DNA of 64,000 bases from Phycisphaerae bacterium (GCA_023150615.1 JAKLKO010000005.1:124001-188000), one strand, 5' to 3'; shown: positions 8,060-17,402, counted from the first letter of the stretch. Translations and numbers: made by a program. Notes: generated by a model not told the origin, from the sequence alone.

Positions 8060-9397
8060 CTACTTCTTCTTACCCTTCTTTTGATCGTCCTTGCCCTTGT
8101 TCGCGTCCTTATCGTCGCCGGGCGGCGTCAGTCGGAATCGGTTTCGGTCGACCTTGCCGTTGCCGAACTGCCCCTTCTGCACGCGCTCGTTGAACCGCTC
8201 CAGCAATCGCCGTTCGCGCTGCATCTGCTCCTTCAGTGCGTCGCGCTCCAGCTCCTGGCTGCGCCGCAGCTCGTTCGGATCGATTCCCATCGGCGGCTTC
8301 TTCAGCTCCCGCTGATGCCGCTCCTCCATCCGCCGACGCTCCAGCTCCATCCGCTCATCCAGCACGTGCCGGTCGCGGTCGAATTCCCGCCGAAAGTCCT
8401 CCGGCTTGAAGCGCTCCTTCAGCGGCCGGAACAGCTCCTTCGGCGTCTTGGCCGGCTTCGCATCCTTCAGCTTCGGCCGGAACAGCTCGATCAGGTCCTT
8501 GCGGATGTTTCCGCCGCGGGCGTGACGCACGTCCTCCACGTCATAGATCTTGTAACGCGGCACCGGCCGGCGTACGATCTTCTCGATCTCCTCCAGCTTC
8601 AGGCTCTTGTTCACGAACCGCTGATTGACCACGCTGTAGTTGGTCAGGTTGACCGTCAGGTTGAAGATCGACACGCTGCGATTCGGCCGCACGATGTGGT
8701 CGATCACCTGCGGTTCGCAGAAGTACCGCGCCGGCACAAAGCACCACGAGAACCGGTGCATCCCGCGGCACGACACGAGGTCGAAGTCAAACCCGAATCC
8801 CGGCCGATACACCGCCGCCGGCGGCAGCGGCGCCCATCCGATCCAGCCGCGGCCCGCGCGCCATGCCACCCACGCCGGCGACCACTCCGTGCCCGGGATC
8901 CACGCCCAGCCGTACCACGGATCGTAGTACCAGCGACCGTAGTGATAGGTCGCCCATCCGAACGGCTCGTACGACACCCACGTCCAGCCGCACTCGGTCC
9001 AGACCCAGTGCCCGTGGCTGTAGGGTCGCCAGCTCGGCGTCACGTCGTACGGAATCCAGACCCAGCCGTACGGTTCGCGAACGACCCATTCTCCGTACGG
9101 CGCCAGCTCGTAGTAGAACAGGCTCACGTCAAAACCGCCGCCGTACGCGCCCGGCGGAGGCCCCGGCGAGTACTGCCCGAAGTTTGCCTGCGCCAGTTGC
9201 GCCCGTCCCGGCGCCGCTGGAATCTCCTCGTCGCGAAACTCCGAGGCCTGCGCGTCGTCGTCCTGCGACCACGCCCGCTCGTCCCGCGCGGATTCGCGCA
9301 CCCGCGTGCGACCGTCATCGTCGCAGCCCGCCAGCAGCGCCCCGTTCGACATCAGCACCCATCCGATCATCACACTCGTCAGCACGCCGCGTCGCAT
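8060..9397 (-). CDS. aromatic-rich lipoprotein, DUF6600-like
   Basis: A 445-residue lipoprotein. The start at 9397 is chosen because AAGGAGG lies eight bases upstream and a clean signal with lipobox 'LLAGC' follows. The central part (about residues 95-200) is extremely rich in Trp, Tyr and Gly, with recurring units such as 'YGWVWIPYD', 'GHWVWTECGW' and 'YGRWYYDPWYGWAWIPG'. I associate this YxWGxW-type pattern with DUF6600. The C-terminal third is highly charged (E, R, K) with long predicted coiled coil ('ELERRRMEERHQRELKK') and ends in a Lys/Asp-rich tail. It is anchored to a membrane and exposed to the periplasm or cell surface. The function of the domain is unknown to me. Confidence 0.75.
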   Translation of the reverse strand: MRRGVLTSVMIGWVLMSNGALLAGCDDDGRTRVRESARDERAWSQDDDAQASEFRDEEIPAAPGRAQLAQANFGQYSPGPPPGAYGGGFDVSLFYYELAPYGEWVVREPYGWVWIPYDVTPSWRPYSHGHWVWTECGWTWVSYEPFGWATYHYGRWYYDPWYGWAWIPGTEWSPAWVAWRAGRGWIGWAPLPPAAVYRPGFGFDFDLVSCRGMHRFSWCFVPARYFCEPQVIDHIVRPNRSVSIFNLTVNLTNYSVVNQRFVNKSLKLEEIEKIVRRPVPRYKIYDVEDVRHARGGNIRKDLIELFRPKLKDAKPAKTPKELFRPLKERFKPEDFRREFDRDRHVLDERMELERRRMEERHQRELKKPPMGIDPNELRRSQELERDALKEQMQRERRLLERFNERVQKGQFGNGKVDRNRFRLTPPGDDKDANKGKDDQKKGKKK

Positions 9398-9665
9398 GGC
9401 TCGACCTCCTTCGGTTTGATGGTCCGTCTTCCCGTCGGGCCGGACGTGTACCGCGTCCGTGCGGGCCATCCTAATAGTCGACACGCCGGCGGGCCAGCGG
9501 ATAGCCGGCCGACCGGACGCGCCATAAGTCGTTGCGGCGCCTCAGTTGCGCGCCCGGGGCTGCGGGCCGGGCGATCGCGTTTTTTACGCCGTGTTGGATG
9601 TGCTTTTGCTGAAAGCGTGTGAGGCCGCCGGGAAGATAGAGTCGCCCGGTGCGACGGCGTCCCGC

Positions 9666-11183
9666 TCAGCGGTGCGGCTTGAGTTCTTCCTCGATGCGGG
9701 CAACAACCTCGCGGATCTTGCGGACCTGCGGCCCCGATGGCGCGATCCACTCGGCATCCAGGTCGAGTTCGACCATGCGGTCGATTTTGCGGTGGGCGAG
9801 CAGCACGGTGGTGTGGTTCTTATTGCCCATGAGCCGCGCGATCTCGGGCAGGCTCAGCGTCGTGTGCCGGCGGGCCAGGTACATCGCGACGTTCCGCGCG
9901 AGGGCGATCGTGCGGCTCTTGCGCGAGGAGTGCAGGTCGGCGGGCGTCAGTCCGAAGTACGTCGCCGTCGTCGATTCGATGTCGCCGACGGTGAGGATCC
10001 TCGCCGTGCGCACGAGGTGCTCGTCGAGGATATGGCGCGCCATCTGGACCGAAAGCTCGCACTTGGCGACGTTTGCGGTCGCGACGAGCTTGAGCAGCGC
10101 GCCTTCCAGCTCGCGCACGTTCGTCTGGATCTTCTCGGCGACGTAGGCGATGACCTCCTCGGGCACGGTGCGGCCGATCGCGGCGGCGCGGCGGCGGAGG
10201 ATCTCGCAGCGCATCTCCGTCGCGGGCGGATCGATCCGCACGACGATCCCGGAGACGAAGCGGCTGACGAGCGACTCGGAGAGCTGTCCGATCATCCGCG
10301 GGTGCGCATCGGATGCGAGGACGATCTGCTTGCCGATCCCGCAGACGGCGTTGTAGGTGTGGAGGAACTCGTCCTGCGTGGCGCGCTTATTGGAGAGGAA
10401 ATGCACGTCGTCGATCAGCAGCGCGTCGAGGTCGCGATAGCGCTGCCGGAAGGCCTCGAGCTTGCCGGTCTTCAGCGCCAACAGGAATTCGTTCGTGAAC
10501 GCCTCGGCCGGAACATAGCGCCAGCGGATGGCCCGCGATCCGTTTCCGTCGCCGTTGTACGCGTTGGCGATGCCTTGCAGGAGGTGGGTCTTGCCGAGGC
10601 CGCACCCGCCGTGGAAGAAGACGGGGTTGTAAGCCTGGCCGGGGCGTTCGACCACGTGCCGTGCGATGGTGAAGGCCAGTTCGTTGGCCGGTCCGACGAC
10701 GAAGTCGTCGAGCTTGAAGCGAAGCGGCGGGCGGGCCGCGGAGGCGTCGCCGTTGACGCCCGCGCCTTGTTCGCGCGCGCCGCGGTCGGCGTGCTTGTGG
10801 ACGAATTCGGCCTGGGAGTTGAGCTGGCTCTTGCGGAGCTGGCGGAGGAGCACCGGATCGATGGCGTAGCAGACGCGGACGTCGCGGCCGAGGACGTCTC
10901 GTGCCGCGGAGTTGATCGCATCCGAGAAGTGGTTCTCGATCCAGCTTCCGATGAAGAGGTTCGGCACGCCGACCTTCAGGATTCCATCGGCGATGGAAAG
11001 CCGCGTGGCGTTGCGGAACCAGACTTTAAAACGTTTCGGACCTACAATTTCAGCGATTCGGATTCTGATCTGTCCTTCGGCGTCGGGGGATGAAGCGTTC
11101 AAGGCGCGCACCTTCTTCGCGGGCCCGTTTCGGGTTTTTCTAATCACGGATGATGCTGAATGTGGCCGGGCCAGCGTCGCCAA
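9666..11183 (-). CDS. dnaA: chromosomal replication initiator protein DnaA
   Basis: The protein has up to 505 residues from a TTG at 11183; GTG codons at 11147 and 11111 are possible starts and none has a clear Shine-Dalgarno. Domain I is recognisable ('RFKVWFRNATRLS'). The AAA+ domain carries Walker A 'GGCGLGKT' (about residue 190), Walker B 'LLIDDVHFL' (about 253) and a box VII-like 'SESLVSRFVSG'. The C-terminal helix-turn-helix has the DnaA signature 'GNKNHTTVLLAHRKI'. DnaA opens the replication origin and represses its own gene by binding TTATCCACA boxes. dnaN does not follow; the downstream neighbour is an unrelated lipoprotein gene. A near-perfect DnaA box lies upstream at 11336. Confidence 0.95.
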   Translation of the reverse strand: MATLARPHSASSVIRKTRNGPAKKVRALNASSPDAEGQIRIRIAEIVGPKRFKVWFRNATRLSIADGILKVGVPNLFIGSWIENHFSDAINSAARDVLGRDVRVCYAIDPVLLRQLRKSQLNSQAEFVHKHADRGAREQGAGVNGDASAARPPLRFKLDDFVVGPANELAFTIARHVVERPGQAYNPVFFHGGCGLGKTHLLQGIANAYNGDGNGSRAIRWRYVPAEAFTNEFLLALKTGKLEAFRQRYRDLDALLIDDVHFLSNKRATQDEFLHTYNAVCGIGKQIVLASDAHPRMIGQLSESLVSRFVSGIVVRIDPPATEMRCEILRRRAAAIGRTVPEEVIAYVAEKIQTNVRELEGALLKLVATANVAKCELSVQMARHILDEHLVRTARILTVGDIESTTATYFGLTPADLHSSRKSRTIALARNVAMYLARRHTTLSLPEIARLMGNKNHTTVLLAHRKIDRMVELDLDAEWIAPSGPQVRKIREVVARIEEELKPHR

Positions 11184-11335
11184 CGGGAACCGCGCTTCTG
11201 CGACCGCTGCGGCCAGTTGAACAAAGGCCCATGCTATTGGCGTCGGGGGGCTTCGTCAATCGGGTAGTTTCACAGGTTTGCGTGGGAATTCTCTGATCGT
11301 TTGTGCGGACCGCCAGTTGGAGCAGAAAAAAAATC

Positions 11336-11344
11336 TTATCCACG
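11336..11344 (+). promoter_or_regulatory. candidate DnaA box upstream of dnaA
   Basis: TTATCCACG differs from the consensus TTATCCACA only at the last base. It follows an A-run (11326-11333) that is unusual in this GC-rich sequence, and a weaker match (GCATCCACA) begins at 11347. It lies about 150 bases upstream of dnaA, fitting autoregulation or part of an origin. One good box is not enough to call oriC. Confidence 0.35.
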
Positions 11345-11404
11345 CGGCATCCACACGTTGGCGGCGCTGTGGGGATGTTGTGAAGTGCCCGCGAGGCGTT
11401 GTTG

Positions 11405-12337
11405 CTATCCATTTGTCGGGCCGTCGAGTACGCGCATCCATGCATCGCGCGACATCGAAAAGCGCAGGCCGAACGCCGCGTAAACGCGATACGCCGGCTC
11501 GTTGTTCTTGTCAACGGCGAGACTGAGCGTTCGAAGTCCGGCCGTGCGAGCGAGTTGCAGCGCGCGGTGCACCAGATGCCGCGCCCGTCCGCGACGACGG
11601 TGGCGCGGCACGACGCCCATGTACACGATCTCCAGGGTGTTCCGAAGCGGAATCTCGCCGGTCAGGACGCAGCCGGCAGGTTCATCGCCGGCGAGCAGCA
11701 ACTGCCAGTGTTCGGGCCGGAATCGTGTGGCGCCGCGATAGCCGGCCATCACATCGTCGATGTGCCGAACGCCGTTGAGCGCGGGGCAATCGCGCGTGGC
11801 CTCGTAGGTGGCGACAATGGTGCGGGCGAATTCATCGCGGTGGTCGTCGGCGTAGTCGCGCCATGCAAGCGATGCGTCGTCGCACGGCGCGAAGTCGCGG
11901 GTTGCATCGCGGACGTCGCGCTCGAGGTAGTCCAGCCGCGCGAGCGATCGATATCCCGCGGCTGCGAGCGGCGCGGCCGAGACTTCCTCGGGATCGATCA
12001 GGCATTGCAGCAACCGCAGCCCGGCGTCGCGCGCGTAACGTTCGACTTCGGCGAGCAGCGCAATCGTTGCGTCCGCGCGCTCCGGCCGGCCGAATCCCGG
12101 CGGGAGGAAGACCATCGCGGTGCGCCCGGGCGATGGAACGACCGTGCAGGCGTTGGCGCGGACGTCGCCGTCGTCGATGACCCAGTGGCGCGTCAGGTCG
12201 AGCTTCATGATCTCGGCGTAGGCGCGGAAGAGATCGACGTGCGTGTCGGGAAGCGGCGGCGGCGTGGCGCGGCTGGCGAGGGTCCAGCGGAGGACTCGAG
12301 GGACTTCGTCGGGCTGCGCGGGTCGGACCGGCGGCAC
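11405..12337 (-). CDS. GNAT-family N-acetyltransferase
   Basis: A 310-residue protein. The C-terminal half (about residues 165-300) has the GNAT acetyl-CoA core: beta strand 'TLEIVYMGVVP' followed by the pyrophosphate loop 'RHRRRGRARHLV' (the R/Q-x-x-G-x-G/A motif), then 'LSLAVDKNNEPAYRVYAAFGL', the typical N-x-x-A-x-x-x-Y end of the fold. The N-terminal half (to about 150) looks like a second, degenerate GNAT repeat. It transfers an acetyl group from acetyl-CoA to an amine of unknown identity. The GTG start at 12337 has AGGAG nine bases ahead. The next gene upstream (12401-13342) runs the same way with a 63-base gap. Confidence 0.82.
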   Translation of the reverse strand: MPPVRPAQPDEVPRVLRWTLASRATPPPLPDTHVDLFRAYAEIMKLDLTRHWVIDDGDVRANACTVVPSPGRTAMVFLPPGFGRPERADATIALLAEVERYARDAGLRLLQCLIDPEEVSAAPLAAAGYRSLARLDYLERDVRDATRDFAPCDDASLAWRDYADDHRDEFARTIVATYEATRDCPALNGVRHIDDVMAGYRGATRFRPEHWQLLLAGDEPAGCVLTGEIPLRNTLEIVYMGVVPRHRRRGRARHLVHRALQLARTAGLRTLSLAVDKNNEPAYRVYAAFGLRFSMSRDAWMRVLDGPTNG

Positions 12338-12400
12338 GGATCGGGCTCCTGGGGTCGCGCAACGGGAGGTCTCGAACTGTACCGCCGCGCGGCGGCGCGA

Positions 12401-13342
12401 TCAATCACCGTCGAGGGCGCGCGACGCGGCGCGTATGACCGTTCCGACGTCCGGCCACGGCGATCCGCGCACGACGGCGACGTTGTCGCCGGGCGGTCGC
12501 CAGTGCGCTGGATCGGTCGGCCCGAAGACGGCCACGACGCGCGTGCCCACCGCCGCGGCGAGGTGCGTCGGTCCGGCGTCGTTGCCGATATAGAGTCGCG
12601 CTTCGGCGACCAGCGCGGCAAGTTCGCCGAGCGGCGGGTCCATGATCGTCGCGCCCACGGCGTCGATCGCGCGGCGCTCGGCGGCGGAGAACCGCTCGAG
12701 CTCCGCCGGGCCGAGGATGAACGCGACGTGCACCGCGCGGCCGACGAGCGTTTGCGCAACGGCAAGGAAACGGTCGAGCGGCCAGCACTTCGATGCGCCG
12801 CCGCTGCCGGGGTGGATGAGCGCGATGGGTGCGTCGCCCGGCGGGGCAAGCGTGTGGCGCGCGGCCTCGCGCGCCGAGGCGGAGATGACCAGGCGCGGCG
12901 GCGCGGCGCCGAGGTCAAGTCCTGCGGCACGAAAGTCGGCCAGCCACTGGTCGGTGACGTGGCCGGGCCAATCCGCCCGCAGCCGCGGATCAATGGTGAT
13001 GACACGGCCGGGGCAGATCGCCGCGAGGTTCTGCGCGAACGGCCCGCCGGGATCGCCGAGCGTGCTCAGGATGAGATCGTGTCGGGCGATGGCGTCGCGG
13101 ACGCGCGGCGGCGGGTCCGCGTGGGGCGCGAACAGCGTGTGAAAGCCGTCGGCGTCGAGGTCGAGGATGTCGCGGACGGGCATGGCGTTTCGGGCCAACC
13201 CGGCGATGGCGGGCCGGCCGAGGATCGAGAGGCTCGCCGCGCCGCCGCGGTGCAGGCCGGCCAGGATGGGGAGCGACAGCACGAAGTCCCCCAGCGCCGC
13301 GGCGTGGATGAACAGAGTACGGCAGTGGGCGGGATCGGTCAT
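12401..13342 (-). CDS. glycosyltransferase family 9 (heptosyltransferase-like)
   Basis: A 313-residue protein of the ADP-heptose:LPS heptosyltransferase family (GT9, GT-B fold). The N-terminus has the acceptor-side pattern 'ALGDFVLSLPILAGL'. The C-terminal nucleotide-sugar site contains 'IHPGSGGASKCWPLDRF' and 'YIGNDAGPTHLAAAVGT' followed by 'VAVFGPTDPAHWRP', all hallmark GT9 blocks. The enzyme probably adds a heptose or related sugar to the lipopolysaccharide core on the cytoplasmic face of the inner membrane. No other LPS core gene is adjacent, so the acceptor is unknown. ATG at 13342. Confidence 0.85.
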   Translation of the reverse strand: MTDPAHCRTLFIHAAALGDFVLSLPILAGLHRGGAASLSILGRPAIAGLARNAMPVRDILDLDADGFHTLFAPHADPPPRVRDAIARHDLILSTLGDPGGPFAQNLAAICPGRVITIDPRLRADWPGHVTDQWLADFRAAGLDLGAAPPRLVISASAREAARHTLAPPGDAPIALIHPGSGGASKCWPLDRFLAVAQTLVGRAVHVAFILGPAELERFSAAERRAIDAVGATIMDPPLGELAALVAEARLYIGNDAGPTHLAAAVGTRVVAVFGPTDPAHWRPPGDNVAVVRGSPWPDVGTVIRAASRALDGD

Positions 13343-13449
13343 GGGTGGTTTGCCGTCGATCGGCGGATTGTACGCCGAGCGTCGATCACCGCGCGAAGCG
13401 TCTCACGCAAGTGCGCGTTCGTTTGCGCGCATCGAACGCGGAAAGGCCG

Positions 13450-14019
13450 CTACGCCCAAGGCTCATCGCGCAGCGCGACCGGCGGGCCCAGGATCTCGCG
13501 GAGGAGGATCGCGCGGCGAAGGTCGCGCTTGGACGCGATCCCGACGCGCGAAAAACCGCTCGGAAACGGCTCGCGTCGCGGCGGCACGGCCGAGAGGACG
13601 GTGACCGGCCGGGCGGTCGGCAGCCGTGCGGGCCGAGCAGGTTCCGGCGGCAGCGCCGCGGGTCGCGCGGGAACGACGGTGACGCGGGCGGCCGGACGGC
13701 CTGACAGGATGTCGGACAGGTTCGGGATCGGCAGCGCGATCGGCGGCAGCGGTGCGGCGGGGCGTCGCCCATCGGGCACATCGGGCACGCGCGGCGGCGT
13801 CACGGTCCGCGGCTCGATGCGCTCGATCTTAATGACTTCGATCTCGGGCGCATCCTCATCCCGCGCGATCGACTCGGATTCGCCCGACGCGGACTTTCCG
13901 GCGGCCTTCTCCGCGCGGTTCTTGAACCACGCGACGATCGCGCTGGCCGCGGCGAGGATGAGCAGGCCGAGGACCTGCGCGAGGTTCTCGATCAGTTCGC
14001 CCTTTGCAAGCAGGTTCAT
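13450..14019 (-). CDS. single-pass membrane protein of the FloA operon
   Basis: A 189-residue protein with one N-terminal hydrophobic helix (about residues 10-30, ending 'AIVAWFKNRAEK'), an acidic stretch, a long Pro/Arg/Ala-rich linker and a conserved-looking C-terminus 'RRAILLREILGPPVALRD'. I associate that tail with proteins encoded next to floA in planctomycetes, where no function is known. The helix places it in the inner membrane with a cytoplasmic proline-rich tail. GAGGTG precedes the ATG at 14019. It is last in the gene order NfeD, NfeD, FloA, this protein, so it may be a partner of the flotillin scaffold. Confidence 0.6.
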   Translation of the reverse strand: MNLLAKGELIENLAQVLGLLILAAASAIVAWFKNRAEKAAGKSASGESESIARDEDAPEIEVIKIERIEPRTVTPPRVPDVPDGRRPAAPLPPIALPIPNLSDILSGRPAARVTVVPARPAALPPEPARPARLPTARPVTVLSAVPPRREPFPSGFSRVGIASKRDLRRAILLREILGPPVALRDEPWA

Positions 14020-14073
14020 TCAGCACCTCGGGCCGCCGACGTGCGGCCCCACGGCGCGCGTGCGCCCTCGCCT

Positions 14074-15156
14074 CTACGGCATCGGCGGCTTCTTGACATC
14101 CATCGGCGGCGGTGGCTGCGGGGGCGCCGCGCCGTCCGCGCGGGCCAGGCTCTCGCGCATCTGCGAATCAGCCTGCACGTTTCGCATGCGGTAGTAGTCC
14201 ATCACGCCGAGATGGCCCTTGCGGAAGGCTTCGGCCATCGCCAGAGGGACCTCGGCCTCGGCGAGCACAACCTTGGCGCGGTTCTCCTCAACGGCGGCGC
14301 GCATCTCCTGCTCGCGGGCGACGGCCATGGCGCGACGGCCCTCCGCCTCGGCCTGACGCATCTTCTTGTCGGCCTCGGCCTGCTCGGCCTGCAGGTGCGC
14401 GCCGACGTTCTGTCCGACGTCGATGTCGGCGATGTCGATGGAGAGGATTTCGAAAGCGGTGCCGGCGTCGAGGCCGCGCTCCAGCGTCCGCTTGGAGATC
14501 ATGTCGGGGTGTTCGAGGACCTGCTTGTAGTCGTTGGCTGAGCCGATCGCATTGACGATGCCCTCGCCGACGCGGGCGACGACGGTCTCCTCGGTGGCGC
14601 CGCCGACGAGTTGCTTGATGTTCGTCCGCACGGTGACGCGGGCGCGGGCCTTGAGCTGGATGCCGTCCTTCGCGACGCCGTCGATCGTCCCGCGGGCGCC
14701 GGTCTGCGACGGACAATCAATGACCTTCGGGTTGACGGAGGTCTGCACGGCGTCGAGCACATCGCGGCCGGCGAGATCAATGGCCGTGGCCGTCTTCCAG
14801 TTGAGGTCGATGTTCGCGCGGTGCGCGGCGATCAGCGCGCGGACGACGTTGATAACGCGACCGCCAGCGAGGAAGTGGCTTTCGAGGTCCTGTGTGGAGA
14901 TCTCGGTGAGCCCGGCTTTGATGGCCTGGATCTTGCTCTGGACGATCGTGGGCAGATGGACCTTTCGCAGACTCATGCCGAAGAGTTCGAAGATGCTGAT
15001 GTCGGCGTTGCTCATGTAGGCCTGCAGCCAGATTCGGAAGAAGCGGCCGAGGACCGCGATGAGCACCAGCAGGAAGAGACCGGCGACGCCCAGGAGCCAG
15101 GTCACGATTCCGAAGCTGCCGAGCTGTGCCAACGGCAAGTGTGTGAACGCAGACAT
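14074..15156 (-). CDS. floA: flotillin-like protein FloA
   Basis: A 360-residue protein matching FloA (UPF0365): N-terminal hydrophobic hairpin or helix (about residues 18-40), then '[12 protein letters not shown]' and an SPFH-like domain with '[12 protein letters not shown]', '[10 protein letters not shown]' and '[20 protein letters not shown]'. A long Ala/Glu coiled coil follows ('[24 protein letters not shown]'). The C-terminus is proline-rich. FloA assembles into functional membrane microdomains that organise signalling and protease complexes. GGGAGG lies ahead of the ATG at 15156. Two NfeD-family genes stand directly upstream on the same strand, the usual partnership of SPFH proteins with NfeD. 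Confidence 0.93.
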   Translation of the reverse strand: MSAFTHLPLAQLGSFGIVTWLLGVAGLFLLVLIAVLGRFFRIWLQAYMSNADISIFELFGMSLRKVHLPTIVQSKIQAIKAGLTEISTQDLESHFLAGGRVINVVRALIAAHRANIDLNWKTATAIDLAGRDVLDAVQTSVNPKVIDCPSQTGARGTIDGVAKDGIQLKARARVTVRTNIKQLVGGATEETVVARVGEGIVNAIGSANDYKQVLEHPDMISKRTLERGLDAGTAFEILSIDIADIDVGQNVGAHLQAEQAEADKKMRQAEAEGRRAMAVAREQEMRAAVEENRAKVVLAEAEVPLAMAEAFRKGHLGVMDYYRMRNVQADSQMRESLARADGAAPPQPPPPMDVKKPPMP

Positions 15157-15176
15157 GTCGACCTCCCGGCGACGTC

Positions 15177-15683
15177 CTACGACGCGCCGTCTTGTTGACG
15201 CCGGGTCGCGCGAACGATCAGCGCGCCCGACACGATCCCCACGCCTTCCACGTCGCTGTCAGGATCGATGAAGCCGCTTTCGGCCGCGCACTGCACGCGG
15301 CGGCCGTTGAATTCGCAGATGCCCGCCGGACGCAGCGGACTGATCGACCGTCCGGCCGTGCCGATGAGCGATTGCAGGGCGCGGACGTCGAGGCTGGTAT
15401 CGGCCGGCGTCAGCACGGGGTTGGGCGGCGCGATCCAGCGGCCGACGGTGGTACGGCGGAAGACGCGGACGCCGATGATGGCGATGATCGGCACCAGCAG
15501 CACCTGCGCCGCGAGCGACACATAGCCGAGCACAAGCCCGACGCGGAACGCGAGGTAAAGCCCGCCGACGATGCAACCCGCGCCGCCGATGCCGAGCATT
15601 CCGTGCGACGGCAGAAAGACCTCGAGCACGAAGAGTGCGAGGCCGATCGCCTGGACGAAGATGGCCAGCCACGCATCGCTCAT
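15177..15683 (-). CDS. short NfeD-family membrane protein
   Basis: A 168-residue protein with two to three N-terminal transmembrane helices ('[23 protein letters not shown]', then '[17 protein letters not shown]' and '[10 protein letters not shown]') and a C-terminal OB-fold-like NfeD domain containing '[16 protein letters not shown]' and '[10 protein letters not shown]'. The LRP-G core (here 'LRPAG') is the typical signature. It lacks a protease domain, matching the short class of NfeD proteins. These act as membrane partners of flotillins. Only three bases separate it from the long NfeD gene upstream, and floA follows after 20 bases, so the three form one operon. Confidence 0.82.
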   Translation of the reverse strand: MSDAWLAIFVQAIGLALFVLEVFLPSHGMLGIGGAGCIVGGLYLAFRVGLVLGYVSLAAQVLLVPIIAIIGVRVFRRTTVGRWIAPPNPVLTPADTSLDVRALQSLIGTAGRSISPLRPAGICEFNGRRVQCAAESGFIDPDSDVEGVGIVSGALIVRATRRQQDGAS

Positions 15684-15686
15684 GCA

Positions 15687-17324
15687 TCAATCTCGCAATC
15701 GCCGTACGACCACGCGGTTGCCGTGACGCTCGATGACTTGCACGCGTGTGCCCGCCGGGATGTACTCCGATTCGCTCACGACGTCAACCAGCGTCGGTCC
15801 GAAGCGGGCCTTGCCCGCGGGCCGAAGGAGCGACTCGGCGATGCCGATGTCGCCCGGCTGCGCGGCGTAAGGATACGGGTCATCGGGCACGACGCGCTCG
15901 GGCGCGGGGTTCGGCGTGATGATCCGTCTCAGGAGCGGCGAGCGCGGCAGGATGCGGCTGAGCAGATAGGCGCCGATCGTGCCGACGATCAGCCCGGTCG
16001 AAACCACGGTGATGCCGACGCGGACGCCGTGCCAGGTGGCGGGCATCTGCGGCCAGTGCCAGTCGAAGACCGGGCTCGTGTCGCGCGGGACGATCGGCAA
16101 CTCGGGCTGGACGAAGCTCGCGACGAGACCGACGAGGACAAGTCCGAGCCCGAGCACACCGGTCACGCCGAAGCCGGGGATGAGGAACAGCTCGATGCAG
16201 AGCAGCCCGACGCCGATCACGACGACGACGATCTCCCAGACGTTGGCCAGTCCGGTGATGTACGGCGCGCCGAGGAACAGCGCCAGCGCGATGACGGCCA
16301 CTGCGCCGCCGACGAAGTGACCCGGCGCGTGAAACTCGGCGTACGCGCCCATGAGCATGAGGACGAAGAGGATGCTGCGGACGATCGGGGAGCTGAGCCA
16401 CGCGGCGAGCAGCTCGGACCAGTTGGCCTCCAGCCGCAGAAACGGCGCGGAGAGCTTGAGATACTCGGACAGCTCCGGCTCGGAACTCACGATGGCCTTG
16501 GCGAAACCGAACCAGAGCGCCTCCGTCTGCGTGAGCGTAAGCAGGTCGTTCGACTGCACGACAGGTTGCTGCACGTCGAGCGTCCTGCCCGAGAGCGGGT
16601 CCTTCATCTTGCGGACGAGCTGCCACTCGCCGGCGTTGCCGCCCGCCTCGCCGCTCAGGTAGGCGTCCTTCTCGGTGTCGCGGACGAACCGGCGCTGCCT
16701 CGTGGCCGTGTTCTCGATCCAGTAGATCTCGTTGCCGAGTCGGACCATCGACTCGGAGAGCAGCGGGTCGTAGCCGCGGCGGTGGGCCGAATCGCGGAAC
16801 TCCTTGAGGATCGGGCTTTCGGCCTTCGCGCGTTCGGTCTTGCCGAGCTCCTCGAGGCCGTCGGGGCTGAGCATGATCGGGGCGCAGTCACCGATGCGGC
16901 TGCTGCTGCTCATGACGATCTCGTCGCAGGCGACGGCGATCATCGAACCGGCCGAGAACGCATGCGGATGGACCCAGGCGATCGTGCGCAGGTCGGTGAC
17001 GTTCTTGAGGTAGTTGCAGATGTCCAGCGAGCTGGTCACCAGCCCGCCGGGCGTATCGAGCTCGAGCACGACCATCGTCGCGCCGCGGGCGCGGGCATCG
17101 TCGAAGCGCCGCTTCATGCTCGTGAACGTCACATCGTTGATCTCGTCGCGAACGGGGACGATGGCGGCGCGGTGAGCGCGATCGGCCGACGGCGACTTCG
17201 ACGGTGTGGTCTCGCGGCGCTCGGCGAGCACCGGGGCGACGCACGATGTGACGAGGGCGAACATCGCGGCGGTCCGCGCAGCACGCCGCCATCCGAACCG
17301 ATTCGGACGCAGGATCGGGTTCAT
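15687..17324 (-). CDS. long NfeD-family protein with ClpP-class serine protease domain
   Basis: A 545-residue protein. The start at 17324 is supported by GGAGG eight bases upstream and a following signal peptide. After the signal comes a ClpP/crotonase-fold protease domain with 'LELDTPGGLVTSSLDI' and the catalytic Ser in 'HAFSAGSMIAVACDEI'. Four or five transmembrane helices (about residues 300-440) follow. The C-terminal OB-fold NfeD domain contains 'SLLRPAGKARFG'. Such NfeD1b proteins cleave or process membrane proteins together with SPFH scaffolds. It heads the operon with the short NfeD and FloA. A TATAAT lies upstream on this strand. Confidence 0.88.
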   Translation of the reverse strand: MNPILRPNRFGWRRAARTAAMFALVTSCVAPVLAERRETTPSKSPSADRAHRAAIVPVRDEINDVTFTSMKRRFDDARARGATMVVLELDTPGGLVTSSLDICNYLKNVTDLRTIAWVHPHAFSAGSMIAVACDEIVMSSSSRIGDCAPIMLSPDGLEELGKTERAKAESPILKEFRDSAHRRGYDPLLSESMVRLGNEIYWIENTATRQRRFVRDTEKDAYLSGEAGGNAGEWQLVRKMKDPLSGRTLDVQQPVVQSNDLLTLTQTEALWFGFAKAIVSSEPELSEYLKLSAPFLRLEANWSELLAAWLSSPIVRSILFVLMLMGAYAEFHAPGHFVGGAVAVIALALFLGAPYITGLANVWEIVVVVIGVGLLCIELFLIPGFGVTGVLGLGLVLVGLVASFVQPELPIVPRDTSPVFDWHWPQMPATWHGVRVGITVVSTGLIVGTIGAYLLSRILPRSPLLRRIITPNPAPERVVPDDPYPYAAQPGDIGIAESLLRPAGKARFGPTLVDVVSESEYIPAGTRVQVIERHGNRVVVRRLRD

Positions 17325-17396
17325 GCCGCCATCCTCCGACGGGCGTACGGGCGGCGCATGCACTCCCCCCGCACGAGGCCCGTCCGACGCCGACAC

Positions 17397-17402
17397 ATTA
17401 TA
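17397..17402 (-). promoter_or_regulatory. -10 element upstream of the NfeD/FloA operon
   Basis: On the minus strand these bases read TATAAT, a perfect -10 hexamer, 73 bases before the operon's first start codon. No good -35 is visible at 16-18 bases, so the promoter may depend on an activator or the match may be chance. The position is right for the only promoter of the operon. Confidence 0.4.

Noticed and set aside
9551-9590. Stem (GCCCGG/CCGGGC) followed by six T on the plus strand
   Set aside because: It looks like an intrinsic terminator, but no plus-strand gene lies upstream of it. The minus-strand neighbours would have the T-run on the wrong side.
7859-9622. Long plus-strand open frame opposite the aromatic-rich lipoprotein
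   Set aside because: It is antisense to a gene with signal peptide, ribosome site and terminator. Its translation is rich in Arg, Pro and Leu with no domain pattern, a product of high GC.
13367-13372. TACAAT on the minus strand upstream of the family 9 glycosyltransferase
   Set aside because: No -35 at a workable distance, and a single hexamer in sequence this long is expected by chance.
11399-14194. Open frame of 931 codons on the plus strand
   Set aside because: It lies antisense to the acetyltransferase, the family 9 glycosyltransferase and the FloA-operon protein, whose motifs are clear. The translation is low-complexity Arg/Gly-rich.
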